Shown here: positions 22,613 through 35,433 of the stretch, piece after piece
Layout of the letters: each line of letters begins with the position of its first letter
Position numbering within the stretch: position 1 is the first letter of the stretch
NCBI GenBank assembly: GCA_008933995.1
Contig: WARS01000054.1
Span: forward strand, 3,277,001 to 3,341,000
Source of the DNA: Datnioides undecimradiatus
Lineage: Eukaryota > Chordata > Actinopteri > Lobotiformes > Datnioididae
Reading direction: 5' to 3'
Length of the DNA stretch: 64,000 nucleotides
The notes under the pieces: model-generated
Seen by the model: only the letters and a program-made list of their open reading frames with translations
Told to the model about the DNA's origin: nothing
The model's database searches: none
Position numbers and translations under genes: made by a program

Positions 22613-25600
22613 ACCGATCACAGTGACACTGTAACATTAATGTCATTTGCTGCTTCCACGCCTGCTTTTACCGCATGTGAGGATTTATACATTTACTTTC
22701 GAGTTTGCCTCATGCAGTTCTTCACTCCCACACTTTCTTGTCATGTGACATCTGCTCAGCTGTTGTATGTTCTGATGCTCTGGTCTGAATACCATGATGT
22801 CTACACAGAGGGGCCCACACATTGTTATGTCTTCTCACTTGCATTGTTGTGTGGATGTGAAACTGTTGGTTTGCTTTTAGGTAACGATAATCCAGAAAAC
22901 TCAAGCCCTGGGGTCGAGCTCTCAATCAGGAACACTACACTAAATGTTTCTGTGTGATTCATAATTAACAGCCACCAGCTTGAGTGTAGTTTCAGATGGG
23001 AGTGCCTCTTCCTGGCCCTCCAGAAGTCTAGACCATTGTTGATGGATCATGATCTGACTGCCACTTTACTTCTAACTGAGGCTTGCTTCTACCGTCCTGC
23101 GATCTCATTCCATCAGAAGCTGTGCCACTGCAGTCTGTTCCTGACAAGCCGACACAAGTGTGTGACAGCCTCACTTCGGTCCAAACATTCACACAGACTT
23201 ACTCGCAGTCTTACAGCGCAGACACGATGTCTGTCAGACCGGTCAGATTCCATTTCTCTGCTGCTGCAGGGAAAAGGTTTTTACTGAAGATCCGCAGCAA
23301 GAGATGCTGTCCGGGCCATGTGCTCCAGTATTTCACTGTCAGCAGTGTAAATCATCAGCTACAGAACAGCATCATACAATAACATCATCCCAATAGAAGC
23401 AGATAACCTAATCAATAAAGCATAATTCCAGTTTATTACAGCATTAGTGCTATTTCTATAGATTTTCATGTCACTGTGATCATCGTTAGAAATAACATCA
23501 TATTCGTCAAGTTAATGGCTGTGATCAGAGACGACCGTGGCGTCGTTAAAAAGGAGTCAGAGGCATCAGACAACACGAGCAGTCAGACTGTCAGACGGGT
23601 TGAAAGAAAAGAACAATGAGAAGGACACATTGATGTGGAACTGGAAGAGCAAACAAAGGTGATCCGAAGCCAAACTGTCCATAGCGAGCATCCATCACAG
23701 TTTACAGACCCATTTTCTGCAGCTCACCGTTGTCGTTCTCCTGTTTTATGAGGGATTATTAGTGGCATTCCAGGAGAATCAGTTTGACCTCAAAATCAAG
23801 TGGTTTGGGTATAAACTGCTGGCCTGTTTCCAACCTGTGTGATCTTCTGACAGCTTGAGTTTCTTGGCCTGTCTGACTGGTGTTAGCAATGTCACAGTGT
23901 TCCCAGATTCCCAGCAGTTGCTTTGATGAGAACAGGTTAACTGATAGACACGATGGGCAAAGCTGTGAAAACAAGATCCGAGTTGTAATAAACGGCTGTA
24001 TTTTGAGGCAGGTCGGGGGGGGGGGCTTTAGAGACACACGCTGTGTCCCAGATCATACTGCACATTAAGTGTAGTCAGTGACAAAATGGCCTGAAGTCAA
24101 ACCGATCTCAAACCGAGAGAGAAATGTCAAATGTGTCTTGAACTGTGAACAACTCCCATTTTTTATCTGGTGACAGTTTTATAAAGAAGAAAGAAGAAAA
24201 TGCCATTGAGGCAAAACCTCAGTGTGTGTGTTGGGGCAAAGTGGCATTTTGCATATGGGCAACAGCAAAACACAAGTCCACCACATTTCCATGTAAATAG
24301 GTAGAGATTGTTCACCAACACAAGTTGATCAGAGCTGTGACTCAACCAGTCTTTCAAATATAAACAGCGTCTCCTTGGTAATTCTGTGTAACGTCACACT
24401 GTGCCCTCGCCTTGTCCGCAGCGTGGGGCTCCGTTTTGTCACATTATGGAGAAATTACTGTGTGTGGAGTGTTTTATTTGTCGTCTCTCCTTGTGTGAAA
24501 TTGAGGCAAAGACACCTTCCCAGTAGAACGAGGCATGTGAGAATTTACCCAAAGTGGTGCTGACAGGACAGTATACACAGGAACCCACCACACACACCCA
24601 TAAACACACACAGCTGTTTTAGCAGGATGTGCCTAACATCACCTCCATCAACCATGTCCTCTGTGACAGTCTGCTGCTCTCAGTAAGCTCCAGAAAAGGG
24701 CTGTCAGTGTTACAGAGAGAGGCTCCAACAATAAATTAAAGAATTCAAAATGAATCAAAAGATAACAATTGTGTCTAGTCCGGCGCCGACACCACTGAAA
24801 TAGGTTTTCTTGAGGGCAAATGGATGACAAAGGCAGTTATGATGAGAAGTGATGTGACAGCCATCTCACTATCTGCAGCTAATGTTCTAAGACTTGTCAG
24901 TATATAGCAGCAGGCTTCACTGCTTTTATAACCAAATTCTATAATGGACCTCTGAAAGTCCATAAGAAAACGGTAATGGCCCACAGCCGGCCGCAGGCCA
25001 GTAGTAATGTACGGTGACCCGCCTGGACCAATGAGCCGTCGGCGGCGGTGAACTGAACATTTGGTGTTGGCAGGGACCCTCGGAAGCTCAGAGGGGTTAT
25101 ACCAGAGGGTTTACTTCACAGTTTAAAAACCATGCAAACACAAACCTGTTTAGCAGTATGGATGTATTTTGTTTTGTTTTTGGCTTCCATGCATTTCTAT
25201 ATGAACTATATGAACTATTTCTATATAAACAAAATTGTGTTATTAGTGACCTAATGTCTACAGACTTAAACAGAATAACAATGCAGCAGTATTGTGACAC
25301 AATGAATTCATACCTGATGTTCTCTGTAATGCATTACTCAACTCTTATTGATTTTCCTAACATGCCGACATGAATGGAAACCAATAACTGCCAGCAAGTG
25401 GAAAGAACACATCGAAAAAATCAAAAAGTGGGTCATTCAGAAATGAAAAAAGAGAATTTTTGACATTCTCCATGAAATTGTCTGAGGATTTATAACAATT
25501 CACCACCTTGTAGAACTGAATGCAAGCAGTAAACCGCTGAGTGCGACACGATATTCCTTTTAAACTGATAAATGAACCTGAAAACACGCTCCCCGTTCAC

Positions 25601-26104
25601 ACGTTGCTCACTCAGGCACAGCAGCATTTTTCTAAATATCGACTAAAACGCTGAGTCCAAACAACCCTGACTGATACATTCCCCCATCTGCTGGCATGCT
25701 ATCCGTACACCATTCACACTGTAATCACTGACACTCCAAAATATTAATTATGACCCTTGGACAACATCACAATTATCAGTCATGACCTGTGGTAGCAGAC
25801 ATAATTGGCCAGCTGTCACTATCACTAACAGAGCATAATAGAGTGTTGTGATGGGTGTGACGTACACAGTGTTAATTACAGACCTGATCCACGGAATTGA
25901 ATGATGCCTGGCACTGGAAATGTAGATAACGGTCAGATAACAATATAGAGGCAGCTTCGTAGTGAGTGGTGATTGACAAGGTGCCAGAGTTCAGAGGCAG
26001 CCTCAGCACTTTGAATTCACAGGCTTATGTCACTGAATGAGATGCCAGAACCCCATGAACATATCAACAGGCAAAACACAAGATCTCTGTCTGTCTCTGT
26101 GCAG
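22613..26104. other. Intron 3, distal part
   Basis: The 3' side of intron 3, up to the TGTGCAG acceptor at 26104. I saw no exon, no transposon protein and no terminal repeats. A short G run lies at about 24015-24024. The 3' terminus of the hAT copy must lie near the start of this stretch but could not be fixed. Confidence 0.5.
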
Positions 26105-26285
26105 GCAACCGGCCCTGCATCGTGCTAACGGGACGCGTCCATCCTGGTGAGTCTAACGCCAGCTGGGTGATGAAGGGCACCCTGGAGTATCTGTGCAGCA
26201 ACGACCTGGTGGCCCAGAGTCTGAGGGAGGCCTTCGTCTTCAAGATCATCCCCATGCTCAACTCAGACGGAGTCATCAACGGCAC
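26105..26285 (+). CDS. agbl1: Cytosolic carboxypeptidase, exon 4 (zinc-binding HxxE)
   Basis: The exon encodes [40 protein letters not shown] and [22 protein letters not shown] supplies two of the three zinc ligands (His and Glu) of the M14 peptidase centre. The usual NPDGV substrate-binding motif reads NSDGV here, a Pro to Ser difference. The first two bases complete the Arg codon opened by exon 3 across a 16.5-kb intron, and the last two open a Thr codon. The acceptor is GTGCAG and the donor GTGAGT. Confidence 0.92.
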
Positions 26286-26960
26286 GTGAGTGTTATGTGT
26301 CAGAGTCGGTTTCGATGTCAGTGCTTGTCGATGTAGATGATTGATTATTGCTGCAACAAGAATCAAATTTCTTTTTTGTCATAAATAATCCTTAGAGGTG
26401 TAAATTTTAACTGACCTTTATTAGGTAATGTGTTTCTTTTGGAAAAAATAGGCCACGTCCAGGTTTGAACAGGCAGATAATGTGGATGCAAGTTCTCTAA
26501 ATGTGGTGGCTTTCTGCCTGCATCGCTGGGCGTACCACCCTCCGAAGAAGCTTGAGCTTTTGTCCTATCTCCTGGAAGCTGTATTTACTGGTTATTGGTT
26601 ATTCCTGATGGTGGAAAAATAACCAACAACTACATGAAGTCAGAACACAGTGGTGGCAGATAAATCAGGAGTCAAAGGGATCATGATCTGTGAAACATGA
26701 ACTATGTGCCCAATGCAAGAGTCTGTGCTTTGCAGGATACCCTACTCTGTGATTTGGACAAATCAGACCTTAACTAGATTTTGCGCAGTCTGCCTTCATG
26801 CCCTGTCTCGACTTGACATCCTGTTTCAGCTGAAGATAAAAACTTAAAGATGATATGACGTGAAGAATATCCATCATCCACATGTTCTGAGTGAAGTCAG
26901 GCTGCTTCAGGTCATAATGAGAGTCCGCCCGTCTCCCATAACATCCTTTTATTTTGCTAC

Positions 26961-26991
26961 GTGTGTGTGTGTGTGTGGGTGTGCGTGTGTG
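26961..26991. repeat. (GT)n microsatellite
   Basis: A GT run with two interruptions (GGGT, GCGT), in intron 4. Confidence 0.88.
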
Positions 26992-28488
26992 ATGCAAGTC
27001 TTGCAACACAACTCTGACATTTCACAGGAATTAAGTTGGACACCGCAGGGATTTACTCATCATGCCGTCAGCTTTCTCTCTCTCTTTCTTTCCCGCTCAG
27101 GTCAATTCTCTGAGCTTGAAATTGGTGTGAAACTGGAACAATATTGCCAAAGCATCAACACAGCTCTTTTCTTCAAATCCCATCCCTGTCGGTTGGTGAG
27201 GATTTGGGTCCTCAAAGAAATATGAATCATTTGAAAAGCAGGGGCAGGAGGTTCCCTCATCAGTTTTAGCTGCGTATATATTTTTCCTTCTCTTTTGATT
27301 CGTTTTCAGGTTGTGGGCCAAATAGGTTTGGTTTCTAACTACGAAATAAGCATTAATAGAAAAAGTGGTTACCATTATTTATTTATTTTTTTAATGGCTT
27401 TTGTCCTGATTGATTTTTCTGCAAAATAAAATCACAAATGAATTGCAAATCGTATCAAAGCCACATTTGGAGCTCATTTGCCATGTGCTTCTGATAGGAT
27501 TTCTACAAATTCATGTCAATCTGGACGCTATTAACACCCAAAACTGTGCCTTTTGCGTCACTCAAAAAATGATTCATGATACTGGCAAATTGAGAGTGAC
27601 AGGGGTGCATCATGCCACTACTAGCAGAGTGGTATGAGGACAACACAGGAAACACCAGTCTGTAATAGGGCTGCAGACTTCTTTACGTGCAAAGCTGGAG
27701 AAGCATTATCTATTGGGAACCTCTGTCACCAGCATATGTAGTTATTAATGCCTATGTCAATACAAGGGCAACTCATGCCGATAGATTTGTGATGTCTGGA
27801 CACATGTGCAGCCAGTCTGCCTTAAAGATCTGATTTCAGTCATCTGATCTGCTGGCAGTCTAAACAAAGAGTTCATCTGAAATAGTGAAACTCTGCTGTG
27901 AATATAAAAACAGTCGAATGCTGCTCCGCACTCTGTTGCATCATTGAAACCTGTCGAATAGCTCAAAGCTCTATTGACTGGTTATCCATCTGGACGCAGC
28001 GCAACACACTGAAAACAGCTAAATAATGCTATTGTGGTAAACATTTGCTTCTTTACACATCTAGGAGATATGGAGTAGCATGATCATGCTTTAGGAATCG
28101 TGTTTGCACCCAACCTGATGAGTTTAAGTCGATATTGGCTCTCTTTTACTGAGAGGAACTATCAAACTCTGTAGCTGTTAAATCATCAACAGTGTTCACC
28201 AGCTGGTCCCTTACTGTACCTCCATGGTGTTTGGTTTGTTGGGTAGTGAACACTGAGTTTATCTGAGCTCCTCTCTACTGAGAAAAGCACTGATGAACTA
28301 ATGCCTCTACTACCTTAGACAATGGGCACGTCCCTTGAAAAAGCACTTGGCAGATGATTGGATGAACTCTTTTTCTATTACCATCAATCACAGGCTAACC
28401 TCACCCAATCAGATCAGGGTAACATGTGGCATAGTAAGAGTACCAAAACATCGCCAGATAAAATGCAATTGTGTTTTTGTTGAAATGC

Positions 28489-28650
28489 TTAACCTCCTAA
28501 GACCTAAACTCTTGCATGGCATGCTTTATTGATTTCTCTTTGTTATTTGGGTTGATTGGGACCTGCTAAGTGTAAAAACAAATAATTATCTTTTTGCATT
28601 CCCATGCATGTGTTGTCCACATATGTGGACACCAGGTCCTAGGAGGTTAA
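28489..28650. mobile_element. piggyBac-like MITE flanked by TTAA
   Basis: TTAA at 28489-28492 and again at 28647-28650 bounds a 154-bp core. The ends read CCTCCTAAGACCT and, inverted, CCTCCTAGGACCTGG, a 13-bp inverted repeat with one mismatch. A second short palindrome, TCCACATATGTGGA, lies near the right end. A TTAA target and short CC... inverted repeats are the piggyBac pattern. There is no coding capacity, so it would have needed transposase from elsewhere. Confidence 0.8.
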
Positions 28651-31600
28651 TACAGCTTATATCCATATTCACCTGACGACCAAGCTGCTGAAGTCATGCA
28701 GGAATGACAAAGGTAGTGTGATCTCCTAACTGGTTGCAGTGTTCTGTGAGATACTTACCACCTAACCAGGAAATGAAATGAGAGGCAGTGGAGCTGTGAA
28801 ATGAGCTCACAGACCTGAGCTGTGTGCTGGCATCTGGTTTGTCTGTAAAAATACAGCCCCATGTGTATAAAGCTGTGAAAATGTGATCTATCTCAGTGGG
28901 GTCTCCCTGTAGTCACATACAGGTGCTATTTATAAGGTTCTCTCTGCTGTTGCTGCTGAACGTATAAAGGCCCGATAACGAGGAAGAAGCAGTTGTGATA
29001 AAAACAAAACGAAGCTCTTGTTTGTCAGTTCACCTTGCTGTACAATCACCAGCAGGAGAGGGGTTCATTGCGGTTATGTGATCAGTTGCAGTGGTGCATC
29101 TGTGACGCTGCATATGCTGATTGTTTTTGCATTTGTGGGGTTATGCATTGCAAAGCCGTCCCCCAGAGTCAGACTGTTAGCAGAGAGCTCTCCAGCTTAG
29201 TTCTCCATCAGGGTACAGCTAGATCTAATGGCAGGTACTTGTCCCCCTACTTCAAAATGGAATTCACACTGAAGGGTCATCAGGTGCAGCCTTATGAGGT
29301 TACATTAATGGGAGTGTCAGGAAATGATTCAGGTGGAGCGCTGGGAGTGGTGTATTGATCCACAAGGTGACCACTCTAAGTTAGTCAACATCAGTTATGT
29401 GTTTCTTATGGGAGGCCACAAGCAGGTTAAGTAAATCAATGGACCTCATTTACTAAAACCAGTTTGTAAGATGAATTTGGTAAATGTGCCGTTGATCGGC
29501 CAAATTAGCAGTGTAGACTAACAAAGATCAGGCGGTCGGTGGTCCAAGACAGATGTTTCTCCTCAGTCAGTAAAAGCTGATTGTGAATCATTTCAAAAGG
29601 CGCTGGAGCAGAACCAAAGTCTTTTACTCAACTCAACCAAACGAGTCTGTGCCCAAAACCTAATGAGCACATTCCACAAAAAATCTGAAAAGGTAAGAAA
29701 GTAAAGATTAAAGATTCACAGTTCATTCCTTGTGTTTAGCTCAGTCACAACCAATCACACACAACCAAAGAGCTGCTGTTTCCTAAACCTGAACCACACA
29801 ACATTCACCAGCCCGACCACCTCCGTACAGTTTGCCTTCCAGATCACACCTCAAAGCGCTACGTTCAAAACATATTGGGGAAATCAATAAATGTTATATT
29901 GTGGACACAAGGATGGTAGTTGGTGTACCTTTGAGAGTTCCTATCATTTATCCATCTGACTCCACGTTGTTTTTAAAATGTAGATGTATAATATATAGAA
30001 TTGTTTCTCAATATGCTCCTAATATGCACCTAATGAATCTTTAGAGCCATGGTGTCTATCTCAGAGAGGAAAAAAGATGGTTTTGTTTTAAATAGAGGAA
30101 TATTGCATTCGCTTGGCACAATTCCTCTTTGTGATAAAATATAATAATCATAGTTTATAGTGCATACTGGATGAAAAATGTCACACTTCATTTTGGTGCT
30201 GGTTAACCCACACAAGCAAACACAGAAAGGCTGGAGAAACATACAGTGATTTAAACACTTCCTGTTTGTAGTTAAATGACAAATTTATGTGCGTTGTAGG
30301 TTGTGTTAAAGCTCACAGAATGAAATATTATCTGGCAGCAGATTCCCAACGGCATGCGCGGGTGATATAGCCATTGCAAACAAATGTACACACACACACG
30401 CCTGAGGGCAGGCAACTGCGGTGCCAGGCAGAGGGGAGTTAATGTTGTGGAAAAATAACAGTTTACAAAGAGTTTTAACGCTGTTAGATCCCTGTGTTCC
30501 TCTGTGCCTGCTGCCCTGGGACAGCACCGAGGCTGGGAGGCCACAGAGCAGGGCGAGAGGCTTGGATGGAGGGAGGCAGAGAAAGAGAGGGTGAAAGAGA
30601 TTAGAGCAAGACGGAGAGAGAAACAGAGGGATAAAGAGAGACGAGGACAGAGGAAACTGCTCTGAAGTCAGTGTCAGGAGAAATCAATAAGGCCTTAAAG
30701 GAATACACCAAGTTTTGCCACTGGAAAACTTCCCCATGAAATCAGTGATTCCCAACTGGTTTATCTGAAGAACATCAGGAGGTGGGAGAGAAAAAGGAGC
30801 AAAGAGCAGTCGAGGCTTCAAACCCAGGCGAACAGAGAGCACTGCGTTGAAACAGCAGCTAGTGTCAGCTCAGCCTGGCCTCCAAAACACTCTTTATTAA
30901 CAGCACAGCAGTTAATACAGCGTTTGCAAAAAAACACATTCCAGACCCAATTTGAACCGTCTCACATTTGTCTGACAAAACTCAAATTTGAATTATTTTA
31001 CAAAAGTAATAGGTCTTAATAAATTTAGTAATTATCTTACTCAGGGTGCATTTTCTTATTTTTATGTATGCCTAACAATAACTACATTTACAATAACTAC
31101 AGCTGTGGCTTTAAACCTTCAGTCGAGGTACTGACGGAGCACAGACGCTGTCCAGAACAACATACAGTGTGTTATATAGTATCTCCTGATCTGATTCTGG
31201 CCACAGCAGGAAAACATTGCGCACCTTCATAAACTGTTACACACCGCAGTTGGAAAATCACCAGCAGATTATGTTCGCTTTCGCTTAGGCACAGACACAG
31301 CTTGGACGAGTTTAGGATAAGACCGTGGTTAAAGATAGAATAAAACATTTCACCCAAAGCAAATTAAATCCCATTCCCCCTTTTCACATTATTTTAGAAT
31401 TGCTGATCATTTAATAATTGAGGCTTTATATATAGATCTCATCAATAATGTACTCCAGACTTTAGGGGAACTTTGCTGCCTGCTTTTTAGCCTGAACCAA
31501 TTTTTGGATGTGAAAACACATCACTCCTGTTTCAGCCTCTTTATAGATTACTTTTAAGAGCATGTACTGTGAGATCCATGGGCAGAGTCAAAGCAAAACT

Positions 31601-32576
31601 GTTTTTACATTCATTTTAATAAGATTTCAGTTGGTTTTGTAACCAGGCCGTTTTGTTTTACTCTTTACTCTTTATACTTTACTTAGTTTCAGTTACAGAT
31701 GAGTTTTTTTCCATTTTGTTTTAGTTTCACTTTGCCTTAGTTTACCCTGCTTCCAGGCAAGTCAACAAAATACAAGGGAAAAATGGATGCGAGTGGTGCA
31801 GCTGTGCAGGTGGCTGTGAACTGACACTTATGCATTGGCGTCGGCGTGCAGCTATTGTGGCCTCCCACTCAATATCACTGTGCTCAGGAAGTTTGTTTCT
31901 GGAGTTGAGGTGGCCATAAGAACTGAACTACAGATGAAAACCATCCAGATTGCAGATCAGCTACTCCAAATGTTCATGGTGGCACTGTGAACTGTAGCAT
32001 TACAGCCAGAGCTACTCGTTATCTCTTTATCTTATCTTAGCTCTGAAAGAATTCAGTTCAGACAGTACTGGTAACATCACAGATGGCAACATCACGGTTG
32101 TTCTGACTAATTAAGTGAAATTTCAAACGGAATGTTGTTTCTCTTTCAGGACTCTTTATTGGCTGGTAGCTCTCACTCTGTGTATGGAAGTTTTACAGCA
32201 TATTTGCTTTGATTGATTACTGTTAGCTAATTTCAGGGTTCAGGTTTAACGCACAGTACTGCACAAGCTACATTTGCATGTGCAGGGAGATTCAGATTTC
32301 AGATTCACACAATTCACATGCAAGTGCAATGCTCTTTCACATGAGCAATCAGACTCTTTGAGGAGAATTTTAGGAATGCTCTGTTGCAGATCACACACAC
32401 ATGCACCTCAGGGCCATGGAGGACATCAAGCACACCCAAGCACAGACCCAAGCACACAACCACAATCACTACCTGCCCAACTTTAACATCAAATTTATGT
32501 TCCAATTTGTCCCCAAAAGGAAGGCGAGCCCCCACAATGTACAGGTTAATGGCCCAACAGCATGAGTAATACATGT

Positions 32577-32578
<2 letters not shown>

Positions 32579-32626
<48 letters not shown>

Positions 32627-32630
32627 ACAC
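32579..32630. repeat. (CA)n microsatellite
   Basis: About 22 CA units are followed by an AT-interrupted tail, about 300 nt before exon 5. The long open frames here on both strands are artefacts of the repeat. Confidence 0.92.
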
Positions 32631-32925
32631 TCATAGAGATGTGCATTCTTCTGAAATGCAATCATCACTGTCACGTTGTAGTAATAGTGGAGCATAAGGG
32701 GCTTGAAAGGGCGCTCAAACCCAGGTCTCCCCGGTGGTCTATTGTACATCAGTCTTACCCCTGTTTAATAAGCGTACTTTAATTTTCTCCATTAATCTGC
32801 ATCATCAGATTTTCCATTTCTTTTCTTGACATCTCAGTACATGTTGCTGTGAGGCTAAACAGGCTGAAGACATGTAGTCACAGTACAAATGTCCTGTCTG
32901 TCTCTTTTGACCTGTGCCTCTCCAG

Positions 32926-33055
32926 GAATCGCTGTGATCTGAACAGCAAGGATCTGAATCGTCAGTGGTGTAAACCAGACCCCGTCCTCAGCCCAACCAT
33001 CTACCACACCAAGGGCCTCCTCTACTACCTCAACAGTATAGGACGAACTCCCCTG
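32926..33055 (+). CDS. agbl1: Cytosolic carboxypeptidase, exon 5
   Basis: The exon encodes [20 protein letters not shown] then [20 protein letters not shown] and TPL. DLNRQW, with its Arg for the substrate carboxylate, and PTIYHxKGLL are invariant in CCPs. The single first base completes the Thr codon from exon 4. The acceptor is TCCAG and the donor GTGAGA at 33056. NSIGRTP resembles the AGBL1 wording. Confidence 0.92.
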
Positions 33056-33865
33056 GTGAGAGACATGTTCTACATGGGAAAGGTGTTAGCTTGATGCATT
33101 AACCTTAGCCTAGCATGTTAACTTGCTTGTAACTCAAACATACCCTAAACAAAGAATTTGCAGAACAATATTGGTTTTTCAAACTCATATGGAAGGGTAA
33201 ACAAGATGAAAATCTGATACTTAGATCCAGTTCTTTTCTTTCTCTCATTTGGTTCTAATCTGAACCAACAATCACTCCGATGCTGTTTCCTGATTTCTTT
33301 TAATCATGGATTGAATGAGATTCCATCTGCAATGCTGAATAATTAGAATAGGTTTTCAACTCAATGGGAACATAATTAATAGCAAAATTAATGCCTGATT
33401 ATTTCAGTATCCACTCACAATAACTGCAGCCCATTATTCTTCCCAACACAAGGCTGTGAAGGTGCCAGCATGTACGGCAGTGCATAAGTGTACGGTGTGA
33501 GCACCTTTTGTGTGTGTTTGCATGTGTCTCGTTGAAACTGAAATGTAACGTAATGAGGTTTTAATGAGAAAGGCCTATAATGAAGTGACCTTGATTGGCT
33601 TATTTAATTGTTCCAAATTAGAGTGCTGAGGTTGGTTTTCAGCCTAATTCACATAATTAACTGCCAGCTGTTGCTATAGACTGACATACAGTGAAAAACG
33701 TGCACTTTAATAAGGACTTGTTAACCTTTGCACAGCCAGGAGACTTGCACCTGAAAATCATGATGCAAAGATTTGCATGGCTTCAAGCATAATGTCTGTC
33801 CCCAACTATCCCACAGTACAGCACAACGATGGTGCTCTCTTCAAACACTTGAAACACTTCTGAGC
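33056..33865. other. Intron 5, part before the trinucleotide array
   Basis: AT-rich intronic sequence. The part at about 33540-33690 (TTTAATGAG, CTTATTTAATTG, CACATAATTAACTGCC) looks unique and homeobox-motif-like. That is a composition-based impression only. Confidence 0.45.
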
Positions 33866-34262
33866 AGGACGTAGCAGTAGTAGCAGCAGTGGCAGTAGCA
33901 GCAGCAGTAGCAGTAGTAGCAGTAGCAGTAGTAGCAGCAGGAGTAGTAGCAGCAGGAGTAGTAGCAGTAGTAGCAGCAGTAGTAGCAGCAGTAGCAGTAG
34001 CAGCAGCAGCAGTAGTAGCAGCAGCAGCAGTAGTAGCAGTAGCAGTAGCAGCAGCAGTAGCAGCAGGAGTAGTAGCAGTAGTAGCAGTAGCAGTAGTAGC
34101 AGCAGTGGCAGTAGCAGCAGCAGTAGCAGCAGGAGTAGTAGCAGCAGCAGGAGCAGTAGCAGTAGCAGCAGGAGCAGTAGTAGCAGCAGCAGTAGTAGCA
34201 GTAGCAGCAGTAGTAGCAGCAGCAGTAGCAGCAGCAGGAGCAGTAGCAGCAGTAGCAGCAGG
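33866..34262. repeat. AGC/AGT trinucleotide array, about 400 bp
   Basis: More than 120 consecutive triplets are almost all AGC or AGT, with occasional AGG and GGC. On the + strand the three frames read Ser-rich, Ala/Val-rich and Gln-like with stops. On the minus strand one frame reads Ala/Thr. These low-complexity frames are not genes. It lies in intron 5, with no splice acceptor joining it to an exon. Confidence 0.95.
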
Positions 34263-35024
34263 ATGTGGGATGTTTGTTTTTGCCTGGAGGTTCGTTTCCA
34301 CCCAGGTTAGGCAGCTAAAACCAGGTTAGGTCAGGCAAAGGTTGTCACCATGTCGGTGCTGATGACTAGTATGAGCTGTTAGTAACCCTAAGGAATAGTG
34401 CCGAGAACAATGCATATAGATCCATTTACCTCTTCAACCTTATTTCATAGTTCCCTGTGTGAACCACAGTCTGTCTAATCGTTTTAATACTCATGTCTCT
34501 TGGATTGCTGGAACTATTTTTAGCTAAAATGTTTCAAGATCTCTTCAGTTGCTATGTCCAGGATAGGCAGCTTCAACCACTTGAAGCTGAGATGTTCCTC
34601 ATGTTAGTGGTGCAGACTGGCACGAACCGAGATGTATCTGTGCTAAGGGCAATGCATATAGATCCATTTACCTCTCCAAGACAATATGCTCGCTGTGATG
34701 GAAAATAACACAATCAAAGAGAAACACAACTGAAGCAGAGCAATAGCTCACTACTTTGACTAAAGCAATGCTATCCTGACAAAAAAAGAAAATCTCAAAT
34801 TTAATCAAATAGAACTAAACCATGTTTATAGTTACATATTCAAATATTCAAAGATTTCATCGCAGCTACTCTTTCCCCCTTACTGAATCATTTCTGCCAT
34901 AGATTACACACCTGTTGAATCTGTTTTAGATGCTTCTCAAATCTGAGAATTGCTCAAAATCAGATTAATTTGTTTAGTTTGGGTGGAGCATTTTTTACAC
35001 AGCAGTGCTTACCCCGCTTTCCAG
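34263..35024. other. Intron 5, part after the trinucleotide array
   Basis: A 26-bp direct repeat (CAATGCATATAGATCCATTT...) occurs at 34408-34433 and 34650-34675, about 240 bp apart. Nothing else was recognised. It ends in the TTTCCAG acceptor of exon 6. Confidence 0.7.
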
Positions 35025-35156
35025 GTTTTCTGTGATTACCACGGACACTCCAGGAAGAAGAATGTGTTCCTGTACGGCTGCAGTGTTAAGGAGACTCTCT
35101 GGCAGTCTGGCTCGGCTGTTGACACTGTGGGATTGAAGGAGGACCCTGGATATAGG
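35025..35156 (+). CDS. agbl1: Cytosolic carboxypeptidase, exon 6 (third zinc ligand)
   Basis: The exon encodes [20 protein letters not shown] then [20 protein letters not shown] and PGYR. DYHGHS carries the third zinc-binding His. [17 protein letters not shown] matches AGBL1 as I recall it, where AGTPBP1 has a Met and a different tail. It is exactly 44 codons in phase 0, with a TTTCCAG acceptor and GTAAGA donor. Confidence 0.93.
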
Positions 35157-35340
35157 GTAAGACGTGCAGACACACTTTTGTGTGAGTGTGTGCAGTGCAG
35201 TTCAGTTTAAAATGCTGCGTGGTCTCCACGTCCCTGTGGTGGCAGTTGAAGATCTGACTCCACTGAGCAAACGTCAGCTAGTGTTTCTGCTTTGGGTTGT
35301 CAGTGTCTTTCACACCCTGTCTGTCTGTCTATCAATCTAG

Positions 35341-35403
35341 ACCATTCCGAAGACCTTGGATCGTATAGCACCGGCCTTTTCTTTCAACAGCTGCAACTAC
35401 TTG
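35341..35403 (+). CDS. agbl1: Cytosolic carboxypeptidase, exon 7
   Basis: A 21-codon exon, TIPKTLDRIAPAFSFNSCNY plus Leu, after an ATCTAG acceptor and before GTAATA. LPKxLxxIAPAF...SC is conserved in CCP1 and CCP4. The 184-bp intron before it is the shortest in the gene. A SINE starts about 30 nt after its donor. Confidence 0.88.
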
Positions 35404-35433
35404 GTAATAATCACAATTTGAATGACAACAATT

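Larger units (their letters stand above)
26286..32925. other. Intron 4 of the carboxypeptidase gene
   Basis: This 6.6-kb intron has a (GT)n run at 26961-26991, a TTAA-flanked MITE at 28489-28650, and a (CA)n run at 32579-32630. The rest is unique-looking, with purine-rich GAGAGA sequence around 30570-30650. No exon was recognised. Confidence 0.65.

Noticed and set aside
33783-34329. Long open frames on both strands (Ala/Thr-rich and Ala/Val-rich)
   Set aside because: They are produced by the AGC/AGT triplet array. No start context, splice site or domain supports a protein.
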